Assembly (NCBI GenBank): GCA_030151135.1
Contig: JASLEQ010000211.1
Location: 1 to 7,094 of the forward strand
Source: Candidatus Sulfotelmatobacter sp.
Lineage (GTDB): Bacteria > Acidobacteriota > Terriglobia > Terriglobales > SbA1
Direction of reading: 5' to 3'
Length of the DNA: 7,094 nt
The position numbers were made by a program, and so were the translations under genes. Shown here one piece after another: positions 1 to 6,696 of this stretch. Each line of letters starts with the position of its first letter. Within the stretch, counting starts at the first letter, position 1. The notes beneath the pieces were generated by a model. That model did not search any database, was not told where the DNA came from, and was given only the letters and a program-made list of their open reading frames with translations.

Positions 1-4
1 TGGA

Positions 5-76
5 ATGTATCAGCCGGAAACCTATGCTGTAACGCTCGCCTTCATGATCGTCAGCATGCTTTGCTGGGGTCATGGC
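5..76 (+). pseudogene. N-terminal fragment of a GRP/DMT-type sugar transporter
   Basis: From the ATG at base 5 the reading begins MYQPETYAVTLAFMIVSM and continues LCWG. This resembles the first transmembrane helix of GRP-family sugar transporters and DMT permeases of Acidobacteriota, which as I recall start M-[FY]-x-P-x-T-Y-x-x-A and carry the motif CWGSWANT. Here CWG is followed by His in frame. Restoring one base at about 70 would give CWGSW, after which the resemblance stops. In the uncorrected frame the reading ends at a TGA at 167-169 with no further helices, whereas the family has about ten helices and 300 or more residues. The upstream region is outside the window, so promoter and ribosome binding site cannot be judged. 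I infer a transporter gene broken at about 70-76, next to decayed IS1182 sequence. The call rests on remembered family pattern over ~22 residues, so it is tentative. Confidence 0.45.
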
Positions 77-162
77 GCATGGAGCGACGGATTCGTTGGG
101 TTTCGATCCGGCCCGCTACGAGATGCCGGAGCTAGGCCGCATGCAACGCACTGGGCTACGAT

Positions 163-540
163 CTACTGAAAGAGCTGTTCGAAGATGTTTGACTCCTGAA
201 ATCGCCCGTGACGATTCTTGGAGAACGTCGAATGCTTCAGCACCTCCTGATCGACCGTGAGTCCGGTAAACCAGCGCCAGGCAAGATGCATTCGAAGCTC
301 TTCGATCGGCTTGCGCTCGCTCGTTACGCCGTACAGGTATCCGATTAACAGAATTCGAAGCAGACGCTCTGGGTCGATCGACGGTCGCCCGGTATCGCTA
401 TAGAGGGCTTTCAGCCTCTCTCGCACGACATCGAAGTTGACGTAGCGATCAATGAGGCGGAGCAAATGATGCTCAGGTACATGATCTTCGATTCGGAAGT
501 AGTAGAAGAGCGAATCTGAACGGCACTGTTGACCCATCAT
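163..540 (-). pseudogene. IS1182-type transposase, N-terminal fragment with premature stop
   Basis: The minus-strand reading from the ATG pair at 540/537 begins MMGQQCRSDSLFYYFRIEDH and runs 125 residues. It carries the N-terminal (DUF772-like) region of IS1182/IS5-group transposases: HLLRLIDRYVNFDVVRERL, GRPSIDPERLLRILLIGYLY, the segment MHLAWRWFTGL, then STFSKNRHGRFQESNIFEQL. Intact members are roughly 450 residues with a DDE catalytic domain further on, so the catalytic part is absent here and the protein cannot transpose. A longer in-frame start exists at 609, but family members begin at MMGQQ, which I used. The reading ends at TAG (163-165). Beyond it, in the same frame, IVAQCVACGLA (about 162-128) still matches the family pattern LF-E-IV-xx-C-xx-GL, so the stop is a nonsense mutation inside the gene and the true breakpoint lies further on, about 70-130. 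The family call is confident and the details of decay are inferred. Confidence 0.85.
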
Positions 541-623
541 GCAGGGAGGTCTCCAAAGCGGAACCGACAAGGTCATCATGTGGGGCAGGCGAACACGATT
601 CAACTGCAAAATGCCAAACTTGT

Positions 624-640
624 GCAGAGTTTTTCAACAG
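624..640. repeat. candidate terminal sequence of the IS1182-like element
   Basis: About 85 bases upstream of the transposase start lies GCAGAGTTTTTCAACAG. Read outward-in on the transposase strand it is CTGTTGAAAAACTCTGC. Ends of the form TGTTGAAAAA are what I remember for several IS1182-group and related elements, and the distance from the transposase start suits an insertion-sequence left end. The opposite end is not recognisable because the element is truncated on its transposase-distal side, so the inverted-repeat partner and any target duplication cannot be shown. Tentative. Confidence 0.4.
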
Positions 641-974
641 CTACTCGCGACTTATGGAAACGGCTCCTCCACACAGCAGCTTGGGTATTTGACTATGGAG
701 TCGGCGGAAAGCGGCCGGAATGGGATTTGGGCACATGCGAGGTCGTTCAAGGCAACCTCGAAAAGGACTTGATCGAGAATTCCGAACGCTGCCTCTTTTA
801 CCTGATTCCTTAGTACGATTAAATCTTTCATTGGGGATGAGTCGTCGGCGACTTATCTCCAACAGTGGGGCAGATCACCGGAACCGACAGTTCTATAGTT
901 TCCGTTTGGCCTTCAAAAGCTGAGTGACGCACGCACTCATCGAAAGGCTTCTCGTCATACCAAACGTGATCCGT
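641..974. other. gene-free stretch between IS remnant and GH66 remnant
   Basis: I find no convincing gene here. The open frames on both strands are short, lack a credible ribosome binding site, and their translations show no family pattern. The only visible structure is a small perfect dyad, AGTCG-TCGG-CGACT, at about 840-853. This is probably degraded sequence left after insertion and deletion. Confidence 0.5.
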
Positions 975-1718
975 TTATACGGCAAAACTCGGAGCCGCTA
1001 ACTCATGGTTGTTCGGACAGGAAGATTGTATCTCAGTACTGCAGGGTGGGTAGCACAATTTCGGTCCACGCGGGGCGGTGCGGATGGGGAGGGAATGAAA
1101 CGCTCCGCCGTCGACGTCTGGCGAAGCCCAACCGGCGGACCGAATGGCGCGGGGAAGAATTATCTTGAGCTTGAGGTTGTTGAGCACCGGCGGGTAAGAA
1201 CGGGTCATCTGAACATCCCGCCAGTGTGCGTCATCTGACCCCAGCAAGTTGATTAGGTGCATCACTGTTGTATTGTTCTTTCTTCGGGCAATCGTCCAGA
1301 TGGTATCGGGCACTCCCAACGTATCGCTGCGCTGACCTTCGATCTGGATCCCGGCCGCCGCAGCCCGCACATCATCGCTCAAGTAGTCTTCATAAGCGAC
1401 AAGGAAGTCGTAGTAATGACGCAAAGCCTCATGCAATTCAGGCGAGACGGCGAGGCGCGTGTCGGACGACAAGTACTCGCTCGACAGCATGCCGTCCCCC
1501 CCGAGTTCTATGTGCGAGGCGCCCGAAGCAAAGATTGCGGCATCGGTCAATAACACGCTGGGCGTGTTGAAGTCTCTCGAAGACGAAAGTGGGCCATCCT
1601 TTGGCTGATGCTTGTTGACATAGGCTGCCAAGACGACAGCCTTACTGGGGCACTCGACGTGAACCTGCTCGGGGGTTTCCAAAATGCTGGCGAAGGTTTC
1701 ACGATCATCCCACAACTC
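975..1718 (-). pseudogene. GH66 (dextranase-like) glycoside hydrolase, C-terminal fragment, frameshifted
   Basis: The minus-strand reading starts mid-gene at ELWDDRETFAS (1718) and runs about 248 codons. It matches what I know of GH66 enzymes (dextranase and cycloisomaltooligosaccharide glucanotransferase): KAVVLAAYV, LLTDAAIFASGASHIELGGD, GMLSSEYL, LHEALRHYYDFLVAYEDYL, then TIWTIARR, VMHLINLLG, DAHWRDVQ and GWASPDVDGG in the C-terminal beta region. Such enzymes act on alpha-1,6-glucans and are usually exported. The N-terminal half, including the barrel part that carries the nucleophile Asp, is missing. Near the 3' end the frame is lost: in the neighbouring frame the expected ending reads IVLPTLQY-stop-DTIFLSEQP, with TGA (1033-1035) where the family has Trp and a natural stop at 1003-1005. 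The uncorrected frame instead runs on to 975. The start at ~1718 abuts the IS91-like fragment. No functional product is expected. Confidence 0.78.
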
Positions 1719-1720
1719 AC

Positions 1721-1927
1721 CGACAGGCGCTGGCGCTCTGCAGGCTTCATCTCCGCGCCACGGATGCGGATCCAGGCTCGTTGCTGACGGAACAACAGAT
1801 GTCTGCGCTCACCCGGTCATGCCCACAGTGCAAATGCGGCACCCTGCGTGTCGTCGTGCGTTGTTCCGCTGTTGAGCATCCCGGTCCCAGCTTAGCGATT
1901 CACTGTGCCACCTTCGACACTTCCTGA
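1721..1927 (+). pseudogene. IS91-like transposase, C-terminal tail
   Basis: An in-frame reading without a proper start enters at about 1721 (RQALALCRLHL), continues through SLLTEQQMSALTR, and ends SCPQCKCGTLRVVVRCS ... ATFDTS at the TGA 1925-1927. The pattern fits the end of IS91-family (rolling-circle, Y2) transposases: a segment like LALCRxLL, then a short linker, then a CPxCxxGxLxVV zinc-knuckle-like motif, and a terminal D-[TS]-S. The catalytic tyrosine region and everything before it are absent, so it is a remnant of about 68 codons. An ATG at 1799 lies inside it but has no good ribosome binding site. It begins where the GH66 fragment on the other strand loses its reading, which marks a recombination junction at about 1719-1721. 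The family assignment is from remembered pattern and is moderate. Confidence 0.5.
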
Positions 1928-2189
1928 GGGAACCATGCGGTCTTGCCTTCCAACTCGGCTCCACGCTTCGACGGCTTATAACCCCCGCCCTCGCTCCCCT
2001 TGTGCCTCGAATCGAATAAGCGCAGTTCCCGACTGTCATCCAACCGCCTCATGAACTGTAGGGAGACGGCGAGAACGCCGTCAGCCACGGCTAACTGCAC
2101 ATCATCCTGTGCCCGGTTGGCCGCCTCGGCTCCCCGCAGGCGGCATCCAATCCCCATACATCCACCTTCCTAGCGGCTTAGCGCAAATC

Positions 2190-2264
2190 GCCGTATCCAC
2201 ACTGCTCCGCACCGGCAGCGTCGACCGCCGCGAATTCCTGCCCGCGGAGCACTGTGGATACGGC
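2190..2264. repeat. long near-perfect inverted repeat (21-base arms)
   Basis: The left arm 2190-2210 (GCCGTATCCAC + ACTGCTCCGC) and the right arm 2244-2264 (GCGGAGCACTG + TGGATACGGC) are reverse complements at 20 of 21 positions; the exception is the pair 2203/2251. The 33-base loop contains GAATTC. Just outside the arms, the left flank carries CAAATC and the right flank carries its complement GATTTG, offset by six bases. This suggests the arms are two inverted copies of a longer unit with an indel. The position, about 260 bases after the IS91-like transposase stop, would suit the terminal hairpin region of such an element, but that is inference. The lack of a T-run and the distance from any gene end argue against an ordinary terminator. 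Confidence 0.8.
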
Positions 2265-2404
2265 ACTTGAGATTTGGCAGCAACATAGAAGCGAAAAGCC
2301 GACATCCGGGGTTATTGTGGTAAATATTTCACGATTCGATAGAGAGCGACTCTTCTGTGAGGCATGATCTCAGTGTTTCGCGGAGACTCTTCAGCATGGG
2401 TGAT

Positions 2405-2410
2405 GAGGAG
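2405..2410 (+). promoter_or_regulatory. Shine-Dalgarno of the membrane protein gene
   Basis: GAGGAG lies 11 bases before the ATG at 2422, a slightly long but usable spacing. It supports this start over the internal Met codons, which fall within or after the first predicted helix. Confidence 0.5.
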
Positions 2411-2421
2411 ACAGGCATCCG

Positions 2422-3105
2422 ATGTTTCGCAGGACTGTAATCACGTTCGCGCTGTCAGCGCTTGTCATTGCCGATCTCGGCATGATCGCGATCGCCGTAG
2501 CGCGGTATCCGGCGCTGTTTTCCCAGCCAAGAGCACGTACTTTTGAAGTGGAGCCGATCTGTGCGTTGGTCGTCTATGCTGTCGCCATTTTCTGCTTCGC
2601 ACAACGGCGTGGCGCAGCCTGGAATACGATACTGACGACCGCGGTAATCTTCGGCCTTCTCACTGGCGCGATCGAAGTGCTGAACATGGGGATCGAAAAC
2701 GGAATTCCTTTTTCATTCCATGGTTCAGCTCTCCAGATTGGCTCCATGCTGACCATTTTTACGCTATGGGGAGTAGCAGGGGGACGAACCGCACGTGCTC
2801 TCAACTCAAAACGTGCGGGTTTGCTCGCGGCGGTTTCCAGTGGGGCCATTTGCATGCTTATCGGGGTGACAGCCGGTTTCGTTATCGAATTGTTCGTGGT
2901 TCCTCCTGCGCCGGCATATGTTGCCACGTGGGCGGAGTTCAAGCGGAGCGGATGGACGGATGCACGGGCATTTGGGCTGGCGAATACACTCGATTCAGGC
3001 TTCACACATCTCGTGATTGCTCCAGTCCTCGCAGTGATCTTCGGAGGCATCGCCTCTTTGCTCGAGCGTTTCTTCGGTTCGAAGTCTGCTCCGGTCGCAC
3101 CGTAG
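2422..3105 (+). CDS. hypothetical multi-pass membrane protein
   Basis: I do not recognise this 227-residue protein. It reads as an integral membrane protein with about six hydrophobic segments, at residues ~6-27, 43-60, 69-89, 101-120, 132-160 and 191-215. Basic patches at the start (MFRR), after segment 2 (QRR) and between segments 4 and 5 (RTARALNSKRAG), together with RFFGSK after segment 6, would place the N-terminus and those loops in the cytoplasm by the positive-inside rule. The loop before segment 6 (residues ~161-190, with WAEFKRSGWTD) is the longest polar stretch and may fold as a re-entrant or amphipathic region. There are no obvious catalytic motifs, metal ligands or signal sequence features beyond the first helix. 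The codon pattern looks coherent and the frame is uninterrupted, unlike the broken genes to its left. It stands alone, with no neighbour close enough for an operon, so context gives no clue to function. Confidence 0.8.
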   Translation: MFRRTVITFALSALVIADLGMIAIAVARYPALFSQPRARTFEVEPICALVVYAVAIFCFAQRRGAAWNTILTTAVIFGLLTGAIEVLNMGIENGIPFSFHGSALQIGSMLTIFTLWGVAGGRTARALNSKRAGLLAAVSSGAICMLIGVTAGFVIELFVVPPAPAYVATWAEFKRSGWTDARAFGLANTLDSGFTHLVIAPVLAVIFGGIASLLERFFGSKSAPVAP

Positions 3106-3126
3106 GGCGCGCCGATATCCAACGGC

Positions 3127-3150
3127 TGCGGTCACCTTCGACAGACCGCA
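3127..3150 (+). terminator. possible weak terminator hairpin after the membrane protein gene
   Basis: TGCGGTC (3127-3133) and GACCGCA (3144-3150) are perfect reverse complements around a 10-base loop, 22 bases after the membrane protein stop codon. No T-run follows (CCTTATG), so intrinsic termination is doubtful; the hairpin could instead stabilise the transcript end. Confidence 0.3.
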
Positions 3151-3614
3151 CCTTATGAGGACGGCGGCGAGATCCATGATCGCCAACTCACTCATCCACC
3201 CTTCGAAGCTGGCCTGAGCCGATGCCGTACCCATTTCTGCGTGGTTTCCTTCCAAAAAAAAGCGACATCGAAGCAAGCGTCGGGAACTCATCGTTCTCCA
3301 CTGCCGTACTGGCCCGTGCCCCAGCGCATTCCCCGCGTAATCAAGCCGGGTTGAGATACAGGTTGTCGGCCTTGAGAGGGCAGAGCTCATACCGAGATCA
3401 GAATTACACAATTCGTCATTTTCTTTTACAGAAACCAAGGCATCTTAATACTTTGATGCAGACCTGCACGATACTGCGTCGGGGGTACAGTTCCGATTGG
3501 AACGTATGAGATGCAAGCATCGACCGGTTCGCACCCATCGCTTCAAGTGACCAGACACCAATTTCCCTGCGCCCGCAAGGGCAGCTCTCCGCTCCGTCCC
3601 TTCCTCTGAAGGCC

Positions 3615-3621
3615 AAGGAGG
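3615..3621 (+). promoter_or_regulatory. strong Shine-Dalgarno of the secreted propeller protein
   Basis: AAGGAGG lies 9 bases before the ATG at 3631, close to the optimal complement of the 16S 3' end. It fixes the start codon, which is followed directly by a classical signal peptide. The motif sits inside GGCC-AAGGAG-GCCC, so a short hairpin could partly mask it. Confidence 0.85.
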
Positions 3622-3630
3622 CCCATCCTG

Positions 3631-6600
3631 ATGCGTGTTCTGAAGTTCTCTATTTCCCTGTGTGTCAGTGCGTTGTTACTGCTTGCAATGCTACCCAATG
3701 CCGCGGCGCAAACGCCGGGTGAGATCGTTGCCTACGCCGGCAGCGGGACCGAAAGCTACCAAACCTCGGGCAATGGAGGCCCGGCGCTTGACGCGACCTT
3801 CGATCAGCTGAAAGCTGTGGCGCTCGACAAGGCCGGAAACCTCTACATCGCGGACGGGGGGGCCTCCTGCGTCCGCAAAGTCACCGCCGCTACCGGTGTG
3901 ATTAACGCTTTTGCGGGCCAGTGCAATTCGAGTGGGTATAGCGGGGACGGCGGCCCGGCCATTGACGCCAAGTTGGGTTTCCCTTCAAGTCTTGCCTTCG
4001 ACAGCGCGGGCGATCTCTATATCGCCGACTTCACCGTAGTCCGCAAGGTAAACGGCACCACTGGAGTGATCACTACGGTGGCAGGAAACGGAACCCAGGG
4101 TTTTTCGGGAGACGGTGGTCCGGCCACCAGTGCGGAATTTAACGACATCGCGGCGGTGGCTGTCGATCCGTCCGGGAACATCTACATATCAGACGTGCAA
4201 CAGAACGATGTCCGCAAGGTAACGGCCTCGACTGGAATCATCACGACAGAGGCCGGAGTCGGCGGCTATGAGGGCGCCTCTGGATATAGCGGGGACGGGG
4301 GCCCGGCGGTGGACGCCGTGCTCTATCAGCCCGAGGGGCTGGTCTGCGACAGTGCGGGTAACCTGTACATTGCCGACCAGGGCGGCTCCGTGATCCGCAA
4401 GGTCACCACTTCGACCGGCATCATCACCACGTTGATTGGTAGCGGCAAATTCTCGGGGTCCTGGAATATTGCGATGGACGCTGCCGGCAACCTGTATCTC
4501 CCGTCATCGAACTGGAACAATGTTCAAAAGTGGACGGCTGCAACCGGGGCGGTCACAACTGTGGCCGGGTCAGGAAATGGCATCCCCGGCTTTTCGGGGA
4601 ACGGCGGTCCTGCGGTAAGCGCTGAACTCAGGGCGCCCAACGCGGTTGCCGTGGACAGCGCCGGCGATCTCTACATCAGCGACGAGGGGAACTATCAGGT
4701 TCGAAAAGTGTATGCCGGCGGCCCGATACAGAGCGTGACCTGGATCTATTCTCCGCACTGGAACGTCCTGGCCGGGCAGAACTTCCAGGTGTCAGGCGGC
4801 GCGTATGGCTCGGCCGGCACGGCAGCGGGCACTTTGACCCTGTACGAGGCTGAGTTGATAAACGGGGCACCGCAAAACACCGTGGTATTGGGCACGGCTC
4901 AGCTCAATTCCTCGGGACAGGCGACTTTCACCATCAGCCTGGCTGCGGGAGAGTATCAGTTGTGGACGGCGTACGGGGGCGATCCGAACTATGCTCCCAG
5001 CCAGAGTTTACCAGTCGTTGTGGGTGCCGGGGAACAAACGGTGGCAGCGCCGTACTTCACTCCCGCTCCGGGAACCTATACCTACAGCCTGCAAGTGGCC
5101 ATCAATGACACCACCCCTAATGTGAGTATCATCTACACCACGGACGGATCCTATCCTTCCCCGACCAATGGGAAGTCTTATCAGGGCGCGATCCCGGTGA
5201 CCGCGAACGTCACGATCAGAGCGGTGGCGATCACGCCATACCAGGGGTCCTCTGTCATTTATGCCGACAGCCCGATGGTGACCGCAAGCTATACCATCAA
5301 TCTTCCCTATGAAGCTCCGCTGCCGCAGGGTCAATGGATTTATCAAAGTACCAGCGCGCAACAAAGCGGCGGAGAAACCAGTTGCACCGGGTATATCGGA
5401 GCGACCGGAGTTTACGGCACGTTGGGTGTTCCCGGAGCCGACAATGTACCCGGTTCGCGCGGTCCAGCCGCGCAGTGGACGGGCCTGAATGGGAACCTGT
5501 GGCTTTTCGGTGGGCAGTCCCATGTCGGCACATCATGCGCCGACACAAACGATCTGTGGATGTACAACATCAGCACAAAAGAATGGACATGGATGGGCGG
5601 CAGCGATAGCTATCCGGTCGGTTACCAGCCGGGCGTGTATGGCACACTGGGCAAGTTTGCCTCGACCAATGTTCCAGGGAGTCGCGATCGTTCCGTCGGC
5701 TGGACCGACAAGAGCGGTAACCTATGGCTCTTTGGAGGTTATGGCTACGATGCAACCGGCACACAGGGCTACCTGAACGATTTGTGGGAGTTCAACCCCA
5801 GCACGCGTCAGTGGGCCTGGATGGGCGGAAGCAAGGTTGTGAACCAACGAGGCGCATACGGCACCCTGCATGTGGCCCAGGCCGGGAACATTCCGGGAGC
5901 GCGCGAAGAAGCGTCAGAGTGGACCGACCATAATGGCAACCTGTGGCTGTTCGGCGGCGTTGGATACGACGGAACGGGAGCTACCGGGAATCTCAACGAC
6001 CTGTGGGAGTTCAATGTGGCTACCCGTCAATGGGCGTGGATGACGGGAAGCAACACCATCAATCACTACGGCGTGTACGGCACGCTTCATGCTCCCAGCG
6101 CAACCAACACACCGGGCGCCCGAGGAGGCGCGGCGGCCTGGGTGGATGCGCAAGGGCTTTTCTGGCTGTTCGGCGGCAACGGAGAAGGTGCTCCAACCAC
6201 CAGCGGGCTTATGAACGACCTGTGGGAGTTCAATCCCACCAATCTCAACTGGACCTGGGCCGCTGGCAACAGCCGGGTGGGAACATACTCTGGCGTGAAC
6301 TACGGCTTTAGCAACGGTTCGGCTGGAGTATATGGCACGCTCGGCACTCCCGATCCTGGAAACACGCCGGGATCGCGTTCCGCGGCGTCCACATGGACAG
6401 ATGCGCAAGGAAATCTATGGCTGTACGGCGGGGGTGGATTCGATAGCGCCGGCAACCTGGGTTATCTCGCCGACCTGTGGGAGTGGGATCGTTCCAAGTG
6501 GCTCTGGGCGTGGATGGGCGGAAGCGACTCCCTGCTAACCCAGCAAAGCGCGCCGGGACCCCGAGTGGGAGCGGGCTATTGGACCGACAAGAATGGCAAC

Positions 6601-6672
6601 TTCTGGCTGTTCGGAGGAAACTACAATCAGCATAATTCCCTGAATGACATGTATGAATACATAGCACCGTAG
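3631..6672 (+). CDS. secreted double-propeller protein: NHL repeats, Ig-like and chitobiase-C-like domains, Kelch repeats
   Basis: This intact 1013-residue protein has a signal peptide (hydrophobic core SALLLLAML, likely cleavage after AAA at 26). Residues ~28-363 hold six NHL repeats, seen as DxAGNLYIAD-xx-VRKVT units with connecting loops of the form GYSGDGGPAxDAxL. Residues ~366-465 resemble a bacterial Ig-like domain (LTLYEAEL, GQATFTISLAAGEY, AYGGDPNYAPS). Residues ~472-556 resemble the chitobiase/beta-hexosaminidase C-terminal domain (YTTDGSYPSPTNG, VTIRAVAIT). Residues ~566-1013 hold six Kelch repeats built on NLWLFGG ... NDLWEFN ... QWAWMGGS with VYGTLG and NxPGSR loops. Both repeat sets would close into six-bladed propellers. 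I see no enzyme motif, lipobox, membrane anchor or sorting signal, so release or non-covalent surface binding is expected. Propellers of these types usually bind ligands or proteins, and adhesion or glycan recognition is a guess. Its strong ribosome binding site and 3' hairpin suggest a monocistronic unit. Confidence 0.92.
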   Translation: MRVLKFSISLCVSALLLLAMLPNAAAQTPGEIVAYAGSGTESYQTSGNGGPALDATFDQLKAVALDKAGNLYIADGGASCVRKVTAATGVINAFAGQCNSSGYSGDGGPAIDAKLGFPSSLAFDSAGDLYIADFTVVRKVNGTTGVITTVAGNGTQGFSGDGGPATSAEFNDIAAVAVDPSGNIYISDVQQNDVRKVTASTGIITTEAGVGGYEGASGYSGDGGPAVDAVLYQPEGLVCDSAGNLYIADQGGSVIRKVTTSTGIITTLIGSGKFSGSWNIAMDAAGNLYLPSSNWNNVQKWTAATGAVTTVAGSGNGIPGFSGNGGPAVSAELRAPNAVAVDSAGDLYISDEGNYQVRKVYAGGPIQSVTWIYSPHWNVLAGQNFQVSGGAYGSAGTAAGTLTLYEAELINGAPQNTVVLGTAQLNSSGQATFTISLAAGEYQLWTAYGGDPNYAPSQSLPVVVGAGEQTVAAPYFTPAPGTYTYSLQVAINDTTPNVSIIYTTDGSYPSPTNGKSYQGAIPVTANVTIRAVAITPYQGSSVIYADSPMVTASYTINLPYEAPLPQGQWIYQSTSAQQSGGETSCTGYIGATGVYGTLGVPGADNVPGSRGPAAQWTGLNGNLWLFGGQSHVGTSCADTNDLWMYNISTKEWTWMGGSDSYPVGYQPGVYGTLGKFASTNVPGSRDRSVGWTDKSGNLWLFGGYGYDATGTQGYLNDLWEFNPSTRQWAWMGGSKVVNQRGAYGTLHVAQAGNIPGAREEASEWTDHNGNLWLFGGVGYDGTGATGNLNDLWEFNVATRQWAWMTGSNTINHYGVYGTLHAPSATNTPGARGGAAAWVDAQGLFWLFGGNGEGAPTTSGLMNDLWEFNPTNLNWTWAAGNSRVGTYSGVNYGFSNGSAGVYGTLGTPDPGNTPGSRSAASTWTDAQGNLWLYGGGGFDSAGNLGYLADLWEWDRSKWLWAWMGGSDSLLTQQSAPGPRVGAGYWTDKNGNFWLFGGNYNQHNSLNDMYEYIAP

Positions 6673-6696
6673 GACGTGAGCCATTCATGGAAGCAC

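Larger units (their letters stand above)
1928..2421. other. gene-free stretch downstream of IS91-like tail, holding a long inverted repeat
   Basis: No convincing gene is visible. An open minus-strand frame at 1900-2157 (85 codons) overlaps the IS91-like tail and shows no family pattern, so I treat it as non-coding. The main structure is the inverted repeat at 2190-2264. From about 2300 onward the sequence becomes AT-richer (GTGGTAAATATTTCACG) and leads into the membrane protein gene, so its promoter probably lies at 2305-2400. I cannot name clear -35 and -10 boxes. Confidence 0.5.
3106..3630. other. intergenic region, 525 bases, no convincing gene
   Basis: Open frames exist on both strands (for example minus 2995-3438), but the longest overlaps the membrane protein gene antisense and none shows a family pattern or good start. 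The stretch contains a dyad at 3127-3150, an A8 run at 3254-3261, and an AT-richer patch at about 3405-3455 that is the likeliest place for the promoter of the downstream secreted-protein gene. That would leave a long leader of roughly 170 bases. A small GCCC-GCAA-GGGC hairpin lies in that leader, shortly before the ribosome binding site. Confidence 0.5.

Noticed and set aside
72..260. 62-codon plus-strand open frame (MAHGATDSLGF start)
   Set aside because: Most of it is antisense to the transposase remnant and its short unique part shows no recognisable pattern.
1900..2157. 85-codon open frame on the minus strand with a start near a GGAAGG sequence
   Set aside because: It overlaps the IS91-like tail antisense, its translation shows no family pattern or membrane or fold signature, and the GGAAGG better fits another frame that is also unconvincing.
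2315..2343. TTGTGG ... GATAGA with 17-base spacing as a promoter for the membrane protein gene
   Set aside because: Each box matches only 3 of 6 consensus positions; spacing alone is not sufficient.
2574..3122. 182-codon minus-strand open frame antisense to the membrane protein
   Set aside because: It mirrors the codon periodicity of the real gene; the plus-strand translation has clear hydrophobic helices whereas the antisense product is low-information.
2995..3438. 147-codon minus-strand open frame crossing the end of the membrane protein gene
   Set aside because: No recognisable domain, no good ribosome binding site, and it runs through the 3127-3150 dyad and the coding region of the neighbour.
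3425..3451. TTTACA ... TAATAC as a promoter for the propeller gene
   Set aside because: The -10-like box matches the consensus at only 3 of 6 positions and the spacing is 15, so it is too weak to list.
3500..3545. CCGGTTCGCACCC as a tRNA T-arm
   Set aside because: No matching acceptor stem, anticodon arm or D-arm can be assembled around it.
5914..6408. Long minus-strand open frames within the Kelch region
   Set aside because: They are antisense reflections of the repeated, GC-biased Kelch codons.
3703..6672. Tandem repeats in the DNA as a possible CRISPR or satellite array
   Set aside because: Recurrent words such as GACCTGTGGGAGTTCAAT are codons of the Kelch and NHL protein repeats, with divergent spacing and third-position changes, so they are protein-level repeats.
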